From Colius striatus (taxonomy: Eukaryota > Chordata > Aves > Coliiformes > Coliidae), in NCBI RefSeq assembly GCF_028858725.1, contig NC_084769.1, positions 7,813,501 to 7,877,500 of the forward strand: a stretch of DNA of 64,000 nucleotides, in the 5' to 3' direction. The notes below the pieces were generated by a model. The model was not told where the DNA came from. It did not search any database and saw nothing but the letters and a program-made list of their open reading frames with translations. Of this stretch, positions 1 to 12,930 are shown piece by piece. The position numbers and the translations under genes are program-made. Each line of letters opens with the position of its first letter. Position 1 is the stretch's first letter.

Positions 1-3000
1 GTCAGCATGTTGGCAAGCAGTGTTCTTGCAGATACAGCAGCAGAGATAAGAAAGGAGTATTGATTTATCTGGGGGAATTCTGTGTCATGACGTCAAGCAA
101 AGAGTTGAGTCCTTCAATAAAGAGATGTCTGGAAGACAATTCCCTATTTAAGCATAGAAAGCCAAAATACTAGCAAAGGAGAGAGGCAGGAAGAGATTTG
201 TGCATCTGAATAGTCACCATAGCTGCAGGCTACTATGCAGAGATCAGCAGCATTTCTTCAACACTCTGCTTTACTTTTCTCAGCTCTAAAAAAAGATGGA
301 GTTGTTGCTGCTCCCGAGACATAGCTTAGCTTGCAAACAGTGCAGTACTCCCACACTGCATTTCATTTAACAAAATCCATCATCTGGAAAACTTATCAAA
401 GGCAAACTTTGTATCCATTTCACTTGATCAAAGCGTCAGTAAGACACCTCTCTATGCCAGATATGATCCATTGGATCAGCAGCAGAAAGACCACCAGTGG
501 CTAGAAACAAAAGAATCTTCAGCTACCCAGGTACCTTTCCTACTATGAGTGTGTGGGTACGAAAAACAGGACACTTTCACTGATGTTATGGACAATCTCC
601 TTGATAACAGTGAGTGACTTATGCCTGTCAGGCTCATTGTTGAGTTTGTGTCCTAGTGCAACATGATGGCTTTTAGCATGGCCTTTGCTATCTGTCTCCA
701 CCTGGTTGACACTTTCTAGAGTGCAACACAGAGGTGTAAGAATTGGCTACAGCAGCCTGGAAGATCTGCAGTTGTGTCAGATGGCCCTACACAGACAGGA
801 CTGAGCTTAAATTCACTGTGCTATCTGTCAGACAGGAGTATATGACCAGATGGAAACTTTCACAAGCACAATGTCTGGGGCAACAGAAAGTTCCATTTGG
901 CCATTTGTGGGCCCATACAAGACCTGAACTGTCGCCATTCTTGGGCTACAAATCATTTACGTCCTTGAGCATTTGGATGAGATCACAAAGCTGGTCAGGA
1001 AAAAATAAAAGGGATCAGTCATTGAATGTACTTGCTACATCTGCTAGGGAGAAGAACTAAAATGCATATAGTATTCTTCCCAGCTAAAAGTAGCCTCCTC
1101 CAGATGTTAAGATAGCACATACATCAAGATGGCATGCCCCACCTGTCTCAGTACACTTATACATGGCATATCCATCTTTATAGGCAATAAAACATGCAGT
1201 TATGGCCATCAGACACCAAACTACATTCTGGGTTTTGATCAACCTCCTTTCATAGTTTGGGCTTTTTTGGGGGTTGGGTTTTTTTTAGGCATTATCTGAT
1301 TTCTATTAGTGTGGTTTTAGGCTCTGAAACACGATGAGCAACTCCTTCATGACAATTTAGCTCCTTCAAGACTGTTTGAGCCAGGACTGATTTCAGATAT
1401 GCAGACACCAGTCTAGCAGAACTACAGGATTTAATTTCACTATAGTGACAAGTACTACAGTGAAAGTGGTGTTGGATGTGGAGCATTAAAAGCTCTTTTC
1501 CAAAGCTATTTAACTGCTTTTCTGAAATAGTCACAGAATTTGACATTTGGAGTCTTCAGGCTGGAAAGTGAAGGGTCCAGTTCTCGTCTTTGTTTCCCAG
1601 GGAGAAGGTATTTTTTTTATCAGTGGGAAAAAAATGTCAGAGCATTCTTCAAAAGAGGGTGCATCAACAAACATCAGAAAACTCTGCAAGCAGTTCTGCC
1701 ACATGCATGCTATCAAGGCAGCCCATTTTCAAGTAGGACAAACACAGAAAGCAAGAGGCAAAATCAGGATACAGATGTTAGAAAGGGCTAAAATACCTGT
1801 GCCAGTTTTTCAAACCTTCAGTTTAGCATGTTCTTCGCTGGCACCCGCTCTTTAAATTGCACATTAGTTTTTGCACACTGGCTACCTTCAACATGTGCAC
1901 AGCTCTGCACAAACAAGTGGAAACCTCTGTGCTCAGCAGCTAGGATGAAGTATTTAAAGACTATGTCCCTTTCCAAATGAAATAAATGTTGAGCAGCACA
2001 CTTATATTGGTTGCTTAGCAACAGGTTGTCCTTTGGCTGTGCTGGGGACTGCACAGGTCCTCTGAGACTGCCATTACAGACCTGCTTGGAAATGTCACAT
2101 TTGAAAAGGATCCAAAAGTCAGTAATTCTGGCTTTTTGTGTGATATCAAATAATTAAGCCTCTCCTATTAAATTAGCCTAATCACAGATCTTAATCCTCT
2201 TCCGAGACTCGAGGGAACACAGGCTTTAGTGGAAGTGGTACTGTTTCCCTTTTACAGGAAATAATAACAATAGTTAGTTTCCCTCCTAATAAGGAATAAA
2301 ATTATGCAGTTCCCATGTAGCATTTTCTGTATGTAAATCTCAAGTGCTTTACAGTGGATGCTATTTTTGATAGGGACACATTAGTATATCCAGCATAGCT
2401 CCATCAGGAAGGTGTATCCAGTTCCAGTTACACCAGTAAGGTCCTTAACGAAGATGTACCTCAGACAATGGGAGGCATTATGATCCCCCATTCTTAAGTG
2501 CTCTGTACCAAACACTCCAGCACGACTGTCTAACCTCCTGATGGCTTGCATAGTTAGCTGGATTGCCATGTCTGCCTTTCATTTAGATACATTTACGGAA
2601 TGCTACAGGAAAAAAACCCACACATCTCCAATCTAGAGCCAACTACATAATTCCAAGATGGCAGCATTGTAGCTGTATTCATCATTAAATACTGAAGACA
2701 AGTAGATTAGACTTTTCATTTTGTTATTCAATAGCCTTTTCAGAAAATAAACAACTGAATGAGCCTCTGTTTAGACAAACGTCAGAGCTGATGCTGCTGA
2801 TGCTGGTCTGTCTCTGAGTCAGCTTAGCCTTGCAGAGAAATCGGGCTTTTTAGCTCAGATGTGATACTGTACTGATGCCTCCCCAGTGCTTCCAAGATTT
2901 AAGCAATCAAATTTGCGTAGTGATGCTTCATGGTTGTACAAGCTCAGGATGATGCTCAGCAGGTGGTCTCTCTATTAGACCTGCCACAGCCACCACAGTT

Positions 3001-4541
3001 GTGTCACTACAAGTTACAGTAACCAAGCTCGCTGACGCCTTTGGCAGCACACCACGCTGCTTTGCGACTACCAGCCTAGCAAGAGTCCTGATGAATCACA
3101 CAGTGGTGAAAGCAAATGACATGTCCTGTGCCAAATTCCTGACCATTACTATGTTCTCTGCTGTGGAAGTTAAGCTGTAATAAATCCTCCTTAATTTTTT
3201 GATTTCTGGAAAACAGCCCTTTGCTGAAACTCAACTAGTGTGCTAAACAAAAACATACCTTTATTTTTCAAACAATATAATGATTTTCTTAATACAATTG
3301 CAATTCTGCAATTTACAATTACTGTTTATCTTGCATAGAAATGTTCTATCAAAAATGATCATTAAATACCTATTTCCAAAAATGTGAATACAATAGAATA
3401 CAGAATTTTAATTTCTTATGTGTAGACACAAACAAATAAAAAAAGACTTTATTTAAGCATGTATCAGGCCAAGCATCACTCTTGTGCAATGGGAGAAACC
3501 AGATACTGGTAGCACAAATGTGGGGCAGAAGAAGAACAGATGGAATGAAGCTTACAGATATTGATATTGGAAAGTCATACTTTTCCAGTTAATATCACAT
3601 AGTAAACATCTGAGAGGTTGCAATTGTTTAGAAGGTTGGTGTGAAAAATAGGTAAAAACTGTTGCCAAACATTGTCTAACTTCTTTTTTTCCTGTGTGCT
3701 AGATATTCAAATCCCTACCTTTACCTCCTTGCAGAGGAGTGTCTTTGTGACACTGTTTGGGAGCATCTGAACTTTGGGGATGTGAATGCTCTTAGAGCTT
3801 TTACTGCATTAGAAAGGAAGCTAGGAAACCAACAGAAAAACTTAGTATCTGAACTTGTTCAGCTGCTTAAAAAACCCCTACACCTGCCTCTAGAACTCTG
3901 CAGAAGTATGCTTATGCCTCCTCTGTGCTACTAGGACTGGGCTAATGAAACAGGCTTATTCCTGGCTTCCTAAGGTCTGCTTGAGCATGAAGGTTTATGT
4001 TCCATTATTTCTGTGTAGCTGTAAATCACTGCCACCAAAGAGATGCTCTGCAAGGGACTTGAGATGAAACCCTGAGTCCCAGTTATGTGCTGTGCAAGTG
4101 GTTAGCCCTGGCTTTAGACTGATGCCTTTACTGAGTGTCTGAGAGGCAGCAGTACTGATATTTGCAGATTACAGCAGTGAGTGCCAAAGCAAAGACCTTT
4201 CCAATGATGCAGATGTTTACAATGTAAATGTTTAGAGTTTAGTACTGCAGCTGCATTTATTCATTCACCAGGAGGAGGAGGCTTGGCAGAGAAACCCCCA
4301 CAGAGGGTTTCTGAAGTCTGCTTTCATGTGTTGAGTTCAGATAGAAATATTTTTCTGTCTTTAAGTTCATTTTCCCACATGTATTAATTATAAGATAGGA
4401 TTTATGCTTCAATATTGTTTCTTTCAAAATCAATAAAGTATTAAAATTAAGGACCAGAGTGAGAATACAGTTCAGATTATCACAGGAATTTAGAAAGATC
4501 CAAATACTGAAGCTTTCTGCAGGACTGACCACTCTCAACTC
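1..4541. other. Upstream flank, no recognised gene
   Basis: This is AT-rich DNA without a recognisable repeat or gene. Several 60-105-codon open frames occur on both strands, the longest at 743-1060, but it starts with TTG and resembles nothing I know. The only part with a coding-like look is 2953-3180, described under the findings. No exon of ACMSD, the expected upstream neighbour in mammals, was seen. Confidence 0.5.
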
Positions 4542-4606
4542 TCATAGAATCACAGAATGGTAGGGGTTGAAAGGGACCTTTAGAGATCATCTAATCCAAC
4601 CCCCTG
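4542..4606 (-). mobile_element. CR1 LINE fragment (3' tail only)
   Basis: Read on the minus strand this is the extreme 3' end of an avian CR1 retrotransposon: the block GATCTCTAAAGGTCCC and the octamer-type tail with ATTCTGTGATTCTATGA. Only about 65 bp survive, which fits the strong 5' truncation typical of CR1. Confidence 0.85.
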
Positions 4607-5287
4607 TTCTACTTCTTCTACTTTACACTTACTTTCACCCATTCTACTTCCTCTATAGAACCACATCATCAATTGGAGCAAATTTTTGGCCTAATGATTC
4701 CAACCATAATGCAAACAACTCACAGAAAGTGCTATTTGCTGGAAAAAACACTGACTGTTGCTGGGAAACTCTAAGGAGACAGTCACGATACTTTTGCTCT
4801 CCCACTGGTGTTATCCCTTAGCAGAAGAGTACCACTACGGAAAATTACACTTGATGGTTAGTATTACTTTAAGCAAATCTAATATGAATGCTGCTGTAAG
4901 TATTGCTGTGTTGTCTGGTCACAATTTACAGTTGAATCAGAAGGTGTTGCTACAGGTCAGACTACATTTCTGTAATGCTCAAGAGGCCATCTCTATCCCC
5001 CACAGGCTCAGAACTGTCATTCAGTGAGGGTTTACAGAATATCATACTAGCAGTTCATTGTATTAAGATAACAGTTAATGAATAACTGTTCAACACAAAT
5101 AAAGTATTACTAGCTAAAACAAGTTCCCTAGCAATTTCACTGAAAAGTGATACGCAAACTGCAAAATCCTGACTACTAAGTGTCAACCAGACAGCAAAAT
5201 TGATACCTATTTTCTTTGCAAATTATCTGATCTTTTCTTTCCTCTTCAGCCAAAGTGACAAATGCTTAGATTTTGATGTGAATGATG

Positions 5288-5557
5288 TGACAGAATCGTA
5301 CAATTGTTTATGTTGGAAAAGACCTTTAAGATTATCAAGCCCAACTATTAACTCAGCACTGCCACATCCACTACTAAACCACGTCCCCTCAGTGCCATAT
5401 CTACACGGTTTTTTAGTATCTTCAGGGATGATGACTCCACCACTTCTCTGAGTAGCCCATTACAATGCTTGACAACTGTTTTAGAGAAGAAATGTTTCCT
5501 AATGTTTCCAATCTATCACTAACCCTTTGCCTGAAAGTTGTGTCCCATCATTACTAG
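5288..5557 (-). mobile_element. Diverged CR1 LINE fragment
   Basis: About 270 bp of a CR1 3' region in minus orientation. Recognisable blocks are the tail next to GGAAAAGACCTTTAAGATTA, the CCACTTCTCTGAGTAGCCC segment and the GTTTCCTAATGTTTCCAATC segment. It is much more diverged than the other copies and is therefore older. Confidence 0.8.
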
Positions 5558-8500
5558 ATGTAGCTCTCGACTCATCAGATGAATCTCAACAGATGAATGT
5601 ATTTTTTTTCACTCTACAAGTCTTATAAAGAAAAGCTCAGTATAAATGATAACTTGGTCCACAAATGAAAACTCCATTCCAAAATACAAAAATCAAATTA
5701 GTAATCTTTCAAAATGCTTTATGCATTTCAACCTGCTCTTGACAACCAAGAAATTTGGACATATTCAGTAAGACATTTATATAACAGGTAAATAAGCACA
5801 GTTAAATATATGGTTGACATGCCCACTTAGTTCAAACCCTAGCATGACATTAGGCTGGGACTTTGATTAATTCAGTAAACCAGCCATATCCAGCAATGTA
5901 AGACTGTGCATGAATACCACTGAATACCTCCAGAAATAGCTTCAGCTAAAAGAAAAGTTTTGCAAATTCCAGTTACTGTTACACATATCTGTTATCCCAA
6001 AGCCAAATCCATCACTGACTACAAAAAACAATGAATTCAATAGGCTTATACCATGACTGAATTCAGTCACTCAGCTCCAATCACTTTATTTGAGCCTGTG
6101 AGTTCCAAGAGTGGACTAGGAAGGAATATTACCTGTTGTATTGGCTTTTCTCCTTTAGAAGGCTACCCATTAATGTTTTTATGATGGCTTTTAAGAAAGA
6201 TTTTTTGTTTCCCCAATAAGATACCTTCAGGCTGACTCTCCTGGGGAGAGTTCCACTCCAAATGGAAATGTGTTTTGATCCATATTCCCCAATAAATATT
6301 TGCATTCATGCTTAATTTTGAAACACAGTAGGACCACTGGAACTGGTAGCACTACCGAGTTAAGCAAATGCTAATCACTGTATTTATACCTCAGTGTTCA
6401 CCTCATTTCTGCCTATATTTACATGCAACAAGCTCTACTAACAATTATACACACACACATAGAGAGCACAGAAAGAACTATAGAACTCAAGAATTATACA
6501 GAAAGCACCATGGACTGTGTCTGGACCACCAACTCAGAGACTCCACCGAGGAGTCATTTTGGTTCCATATGCTCTAGCAAGCATAAAAGCTCCACCAAAT
6601 TACAGTCCTAAAATGTACGTTTTCAAAAGTGATTTAGTAAATTTACACTAAACTCACAGCTAAACAATATTATCCATATAAATAAGCAAACTTCGCTGAG
6701 AAGCAAGATGCACTTTGATTTACAATGTGTGCCATGCTAAATCCATACAAAAGACTTAATCCAATGCAACTGCTGATGTATGTAGAACTAACATTACAAT
6801 TTGAGTTACTTTCTCAACTATCATACTGAGTTTTCCTCTTGGGAAAAGGCAGGTACAATCTTCTTTTTTTAATTGCAACACTTGGAATTTAACAAGATCC
6901 TGTCAAGATAAACAACCTTCTTTGCAATTCCTAAAACAAAAGAGTCCACGACTTCCTGGCTGTGTTTAAGTGTGCTTTAGTAAGCACTCAAAAAGATTAA
7001 GAGCTTTGCACTTTATTGGTCACACTTACAGACAGGACTGTACTACAGGTACACCAAAACATCTATTTTCCTTTCTGAGTGTAAAGGTCATAAACAAAGC
7101 CACTTCCTAAACAAGACACATTTTCCTCTTTGGGACATTGTCACTCATCTTAGTATTTCATATTTTTTTTTAATGATCTAAAAATATTGCAGATGTTCCA
7201 GAAGTACTCTATTGTAATCAATAATTTTGAATCCAACAGCAAGCCCCCTGAAATCACCAGGAAATCCAGTCATTTCAGAAGAGATCTATCAAGTAATGCT
7301 TCAAAAACTGGTTTTCAACCACTGGAAAGATAGGTAAACTTTGCCTAGAGTTCAGTAATTAAATGCAAGGGCAGTTTAGAGTGCTAGCTTTGTATTATGT
7401 GTGATTGCCCATGTCAGTATGGTGCCTTCAAAAAAAAAGAGAACTGCATTATAAATCACAAATTTGTTAATAATGTTTGTGCAGCTCAAAATGAATACTA
7501 CAGGTTGCAATTTGTAGTGCATTAAGTGGGGCACCAAACAGTGATTGCAATATATACATAGAACACTTATTTCATATTGATTGGAATGGATTTTGCCTGT
7601 GGTAAGTGATGCAAGCTTGTGCTGTCTGATCTTGTGGCTGACACTGCAATGTCAAAGTACAACTGGGTTGAACTGTTGCAAAGTAGGGTGGATTTGTAAT
7701 GAATGTTTTACATATTTACATAATTCATTGGCTGGTGAACAGGACTTTTGAACAATTCCTTTGTCTCTAGACATACAGCATTTTTAGGAACAGAAAGAAA
7801 ATACATGCTTTCAAATATCTCTTTTTCTAACAGACTTGCTCACCTCTGCCGTATGTTCTTAAACAGCTGGGTATATTAAAAACTCCTGAGGGCTTGGAGC
7901 ACTACCATTTGGATCACAATGTAAAATACATGTTTCAAATACTAGGGTTTGTATGTTGATTTTCAGTAAATGCTCACCACTCACCAAATAATAAAGGAAG
8001 TCCTTGTCACTAACTTTTTTCATATGAAAATATGACAATTAGTAATAAGATTGGGTACCATTTGTGAAGCTCTCAAGTTTTGGACCCTAGTAATAAAATA
8101 CACATGCTTGTAAAAACTAAACAATAATTAACAATAATTCTTTTCTAAAATTACCAACCAACTAAAACCTACGTTCAGTCTCTTTGTCTCAAGTGACAAA
8201 AGGAAGCCAGTTGCTCCAGTTCAGCAGAACTATATCCTAGTTAATAGTAGCTTGTTGGCTCTTCAACAATGTAACTGTTACATTACTTCAGTTAAATGAC
8301 TTCTTAAATAATATATTTGATATGTTTCTCTTATTTCACTCAAAAGCTCAGAATTTGTTTCATTCTCACCTGTATTACCATACTTTGTGTGCACTGCCTC
8401 TTTCAAACACTCATCTGGTTGCAAGGTTGCTAGCCAGGAAATTGCAAAGGTAGGCTGTCACAGCAAGATGGACCCTCTGCCATCTTCCCATGAAGGCTTC

Positions 8501-10897
8501 AGGTTTAATTATGATGTTGGTTTACAGAGTTTTTCTTTGTGGACAATTAAAATTATAGTGTCTTAAAGATCAGGACGTAGCACAACCAGAAGTTTTAAAC
8601 AGAAAATACAAATAGTTTAACAGCCTGAATTTATGGCAATGTTCTTGGTGAGATTTTGCAAGTGCCATTGGTACATTCTCTTCACAAAAACTCAATTCAG
8701 AGACAACTTTAAGAAAAAGTTTAATTATTTTTTTATTACATGTTTGACCACCGTGAGAATTTAAAACACCTGTTTAATAGTAAGCTAGTATTTACATTAT
8801 TTTTTTGGCCTTGTGTGCTTTCCCATTAGTGGTTCAGGCTAATTGAACTGGTTCATCCAACTTGAATTCTATACCTCCTCCTAAACATTATATTAGATGA
8901 CCCCTTGCCAGCCTGGAGCCTTTTACATTCTACACAAAGAATCAAGAAAAAAAAGCCAGTTTAGAATATGGAATGCACCAAAGTGTACCCTAGATTATAT
9001 GTATCTGATAAGCAATTCGATGAGCCCTCTACTGTGAATATCATCTCTAATTCTGGAAGACAAGTTTAAAACAAAGGACCACTTCTTCTCTTTCACCCCA
9101 GTACACAGAATTAAACTGAACACCCATGTACCTAAACACACTAGCACACTTAAAAAAATCGTGATTCTTGGCATGAAAAATTTGGATCTTCCTGTCACCA
9201 CATTCTTCTCCCTCTGCCCACCTCCTGCCCGGGTTTTCCTATCTGTCCCTGTTTCATTTCCTCCTTCTTCATGCCCAAGCTACTGCTGCTTCCTTGCTTC
9301 TTACTTACCAAATCCTTGACATTGATGATTTCTCCTTGTCTAGTCACCACATTTTTGGGATTGAAGCAACAAAAAAATCCCACTAGCCTGTTCTTTTGAA
9401 GGTATTAGACCTTTGCTTCACATCAGATGGTACTTCACCGGTCAGGACCCTAAGTTCTAGAAACCTCACTCTTGAGCACCACATAATTTTGTAAGGGATT
9501 GCTAATAGCTTATTTCATCTGGATGGAAGAAACAACAGAATATCTATATTTAAACTTGCAGCAATAAATTATTCTGATAATATATCCCGAATCAGCCACT
9601 AAATAAAAAAAAAGAAGTTCATATGAGGCTCTTTATTTAAAAGCAATTTTCATTGTAGCTCTACTTAGGACACTTCCTATCACTCCAGTTGAAGCCATGT
9701 AGCCAGAAAGGAAGCAATTTGCAGCACTAAGTCATTCCTTAAACATTACATGCAGAAAAGGTTGGAAGGGTTTTACTCTAAAAGCCACACTGCACACAGG
9801 ATCAGATATTGTTGCCATGGCTGACATCCTTTATTGCTTTGAGTGAATCCATATTTGATGCATTAAGGATGGATTGGGTTACTGTTTGGTAGAAGTAGGT
9901 CAAATGGTTTTTAAGCCACAGTTCTTTCACTGTTGCATAGAATAAGAGCAAGAACAATACATTATTTCTTATTTTTTACATCTTTAGATATGCAATTAAA
10001 CTAAAAAATTAACTTGCAGTTAATGCATAATGCCATCTAGTGGAAAAATCAACATGTATGGATGCAACAACTCTTGTCTAGATATCCCATGCAACATGAA
10101 TCTAGTTAATGTTGCAGCCACTTGACAGTTTTAATACTTTAATACTGAATTGAATTTAAAGCAAGAGAACTATAACTTAATTTTCAAAACCACCATGAAA
10201 AAAGACCTTCACAAAAATTAAGTATCTTCCAGAGATATTTTATCCTCACAGTTAAAACATATAAAACAATTTCAGTGAACCTGAATGTGTAACGATGGTA
10301 GGATGTGAGATAGACCTTGGAAGGCTCTTGGTTTTCATTCCTAATTAGATTTCATTTAGAAATTGAATTTTTTGGTCAACAGAATTATGCACACTTCAAG
10401 CTGATAAAGAAGATAATTCAAAGAAGTTTACTGATACATCAGACAGAACAACCTATAATTCTGTAGAGTTTCAGAATGAATGCTCTTCATCTTGATAACG
10501 ATGAGGTCATTTTTCTATACCCTTACATAAAAAAGGAAATGGCGAAAAAAAAGAGCCTAAAATCGAAAACTATATAAGGTAAAGGAAAAAGGCTTGTCAT
10601 AAAAAGATTAGAGTAGAATAAGGGGCCTAGAGAGACTATCTGTATCAGGTATGTAATATACTCCATCAATAACCCTTCTAAAATCAACAGAAAAGGAACG
10701 GTCTAAGAGGAGTAAGTCATCAGAATGTTATCCTTCATAAAAACAGCACTTGCACTTTATTGGTGAATTAACCTGCTCTTAGGCCTGAATTAGCACTGTC
10801 TAAACCTCTGCACATTTCGTAGCAACCTATTTTGATATTAATTTACCATTTACTAGGTCAAACGTTGCAGTTACATACCTCCAATGTTCATATTGGT
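5558..10897. other. AT-rich intergenic DNA
   Basis: No repeat family or gene recognised. One short exon-like segment on the minus strand (9309-9387) has good splice signals but no match I know, and is listed as a finding only. The remainder shows scattered stop-limited frames and homopolymer runs. Confidence 0.5.
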
Positions 10898-11215
10898 TGA
10901 ATCATGAAAGTGTGGACCTGAAGGACCCAACGGAGATCAGTTAGTTCAACTCTCTTTTCGGAAAAGGACTAAAAGCACCACTATACCAGCTGTGGTTACC
11001 TGTAGCTTTTTTTGCTAGCTGGATTGAGAAATCTTTCAAGGGGGCAGATTCCACCACTTCTCTCAGAAACCTCTTCTAATGCTGCACTAATATCATAGTC
11101 AAGAATATTTTCCTAATGTGCTATCAGAAACTCTCAAGACACAGTTTGTGACCACTGGCTCAGGCTATCCATTCTTATCATTCTGTTTAGTCTTCCTCTT
11201 CAGTTTCAAAAAGAG
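10898..11215 (-). mobile_element. Old, degraded CR1 LINE fragment
   Basis: Blocks in CR1 order are still visible in minus orientation: a tail next to TGTGGACCTGAAGGACCCAA, then GGCAGATTCCACCACTTCTC, then TTTTCCTAATGTGCTATCAG. The tail octamers are almost lost. Its boundaries are approximate. Confidence 0.6.
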
Positions 11216-12680
11216 AAGAACAACAGGCAATTCTACTGAAGAAGTAAACCAGACTTTGGACAGAAGAATAATGGAAAAATCCTATCTTATGGACATGAAT
11301 TCATTATATGTATTCAAGTTCTCAAGCTTCACGTAAACCTCAAATAAATTAACAAAGATAGTGCTGATGCACAGCAAAGCTGGAGAAGAATAAGTTAAGA
11401 ACCAAGAAACAAAAAGTCAGGTCTGGTTTAGAACTAAATAGTAACTATATTGAAGCACTAATAAGCTCTGACAAATATTGCCTGACATAAGAAGTACTTT
11501 TGGCTGCTCCCTGAGCAGAAATTGCGCTCCTCTTGAAATGTGCTGTCTGTAAGAATATTTTAGTAGTAGAAATGACACAGTGAGGCCTTTATCTTCTTAA
11601 CACGTCTATGCTATAATATTAGCCTACTCGTTAAAAGTCCAGCTAACTAAAAAACAGGTCATCTTACCCTTTTGCATCTTGATCACACTTTCATCTGCTG
11701 ACATGGATGGCATGAAGTATAGATGTGGACAAGGCACAGACTCTCTACTGCAATTGCAGACTTGAGCTACCAAAACTCATAATTAAGCTGCAACATCAAC
11801 CTTATCAGTTCTAGCAGTCAAAATCATTGACTGATAATCACCACCAAAAGTGATGCAGAAGACCATACATCCACCTGCAATGTCAAGCAGAACCATCAAG
11901 CCTCATAGAATGAGCAAAGGCCCCAGGCAAATGCACTCCTGACCAGTACTGTCCTGCAATCAAGTCTGTATTTCCCAGACTTAGAACATACTGCCATGGT
12001 AAACTGCCCCTTTGGGAGCCACAGCTATGGAATTCAGCTTGCCAGTCACCACTGACCAGAGCAAGACATAGTAGTGGTACACAGCATTCTTAAGACAGAA
12101 ACTAAACACTTCTTTCTAAGCCATGAGCTGAGACTCAAATGAAGAGTTACACTTGTAGAACTTACTAAAGTGAAACTGAGGAGATTCTGGGAACTGAAAT
12201 AAAACCCAAACTTGAGTGTTCTTGCTTATTTTCCTAAATCCTAAATATGACAAAACCCAGACATATGAAATGAAGACCATTATAAAGAGAAGACAAACTC
12301 TACAGACATCTTTTAAAAATTAAACCAACAGGTAAAAAAAAAGCAGGCATTTTTGGACACACAAACCATTCCTGAAGTCATAAAGGCTGTACACCTAGCT
12401 ACATTTTCTGACCATGTTAGTTGGAAATGGTAAGTACAGCTATACCTAATCTCTTACTCCAGTGACAGCTGTGATAGTTAATGGATGAAGTAAAATGAAT
12501 CCAAGTATATAAACTTTATCACTAAAATAAAACCTCTTAAAATACACCATTTTTTAAATAAAACAATGTGAACATTAAGATAAATTTCTGTGGCTATCAA
12601 TCCCTGTACCTCAGTACTGAATATATGTGTAGCCTTGATGGTGGAGAGAAAGCTGTCTGCACTACTGTGTGACTGCTTGT

Positions 12681-12930
12681 CTCATAGAATGGTAGGGATT
12701 GGAAGGGACCTTTAGAGATCATCTAGTCCAACCCCCCTGAAGAAGCAGGTTCACCTAGATCAGGTCACATAGGAACATGTCCAGGTGGGTCTTGAAGATC
12801 TCCAAGGAAGGAGACTCCACAACCCCTCTGGGCAGCTCCGTCACCCTCACAGTGAAATAGTTTTTTCTTATGTTTAAGTGGGATTTTTTGTGTTCCAGCT
12901 TCATCCCACTATCCCCTGTCATTACTTTTT
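12681..12930 (-). mobile_element. CR1 LINE fragment, about 250 bp
   Basis: Well-preserved 3' end of a CR1 in minus orientation. It has the tail CTCATAGAATGGTAGGG, the block GATCATCTAGTCCAACCCCC, the CACCTAGATCAGGTCAC block shared with the copies at 36.8 and 44.8 kb, and the GGGCAGCTCCGTCACCCTCA block. The shared CACCTAGATCAGGTCAC places these three copies in one subfamily. Confidence 0.9.

Noticed and set aside
743..1060. 105-codon open frame near the left edge
   Set aside because: Starts with TTG, has no splice or promoter context and resembles no known protein.
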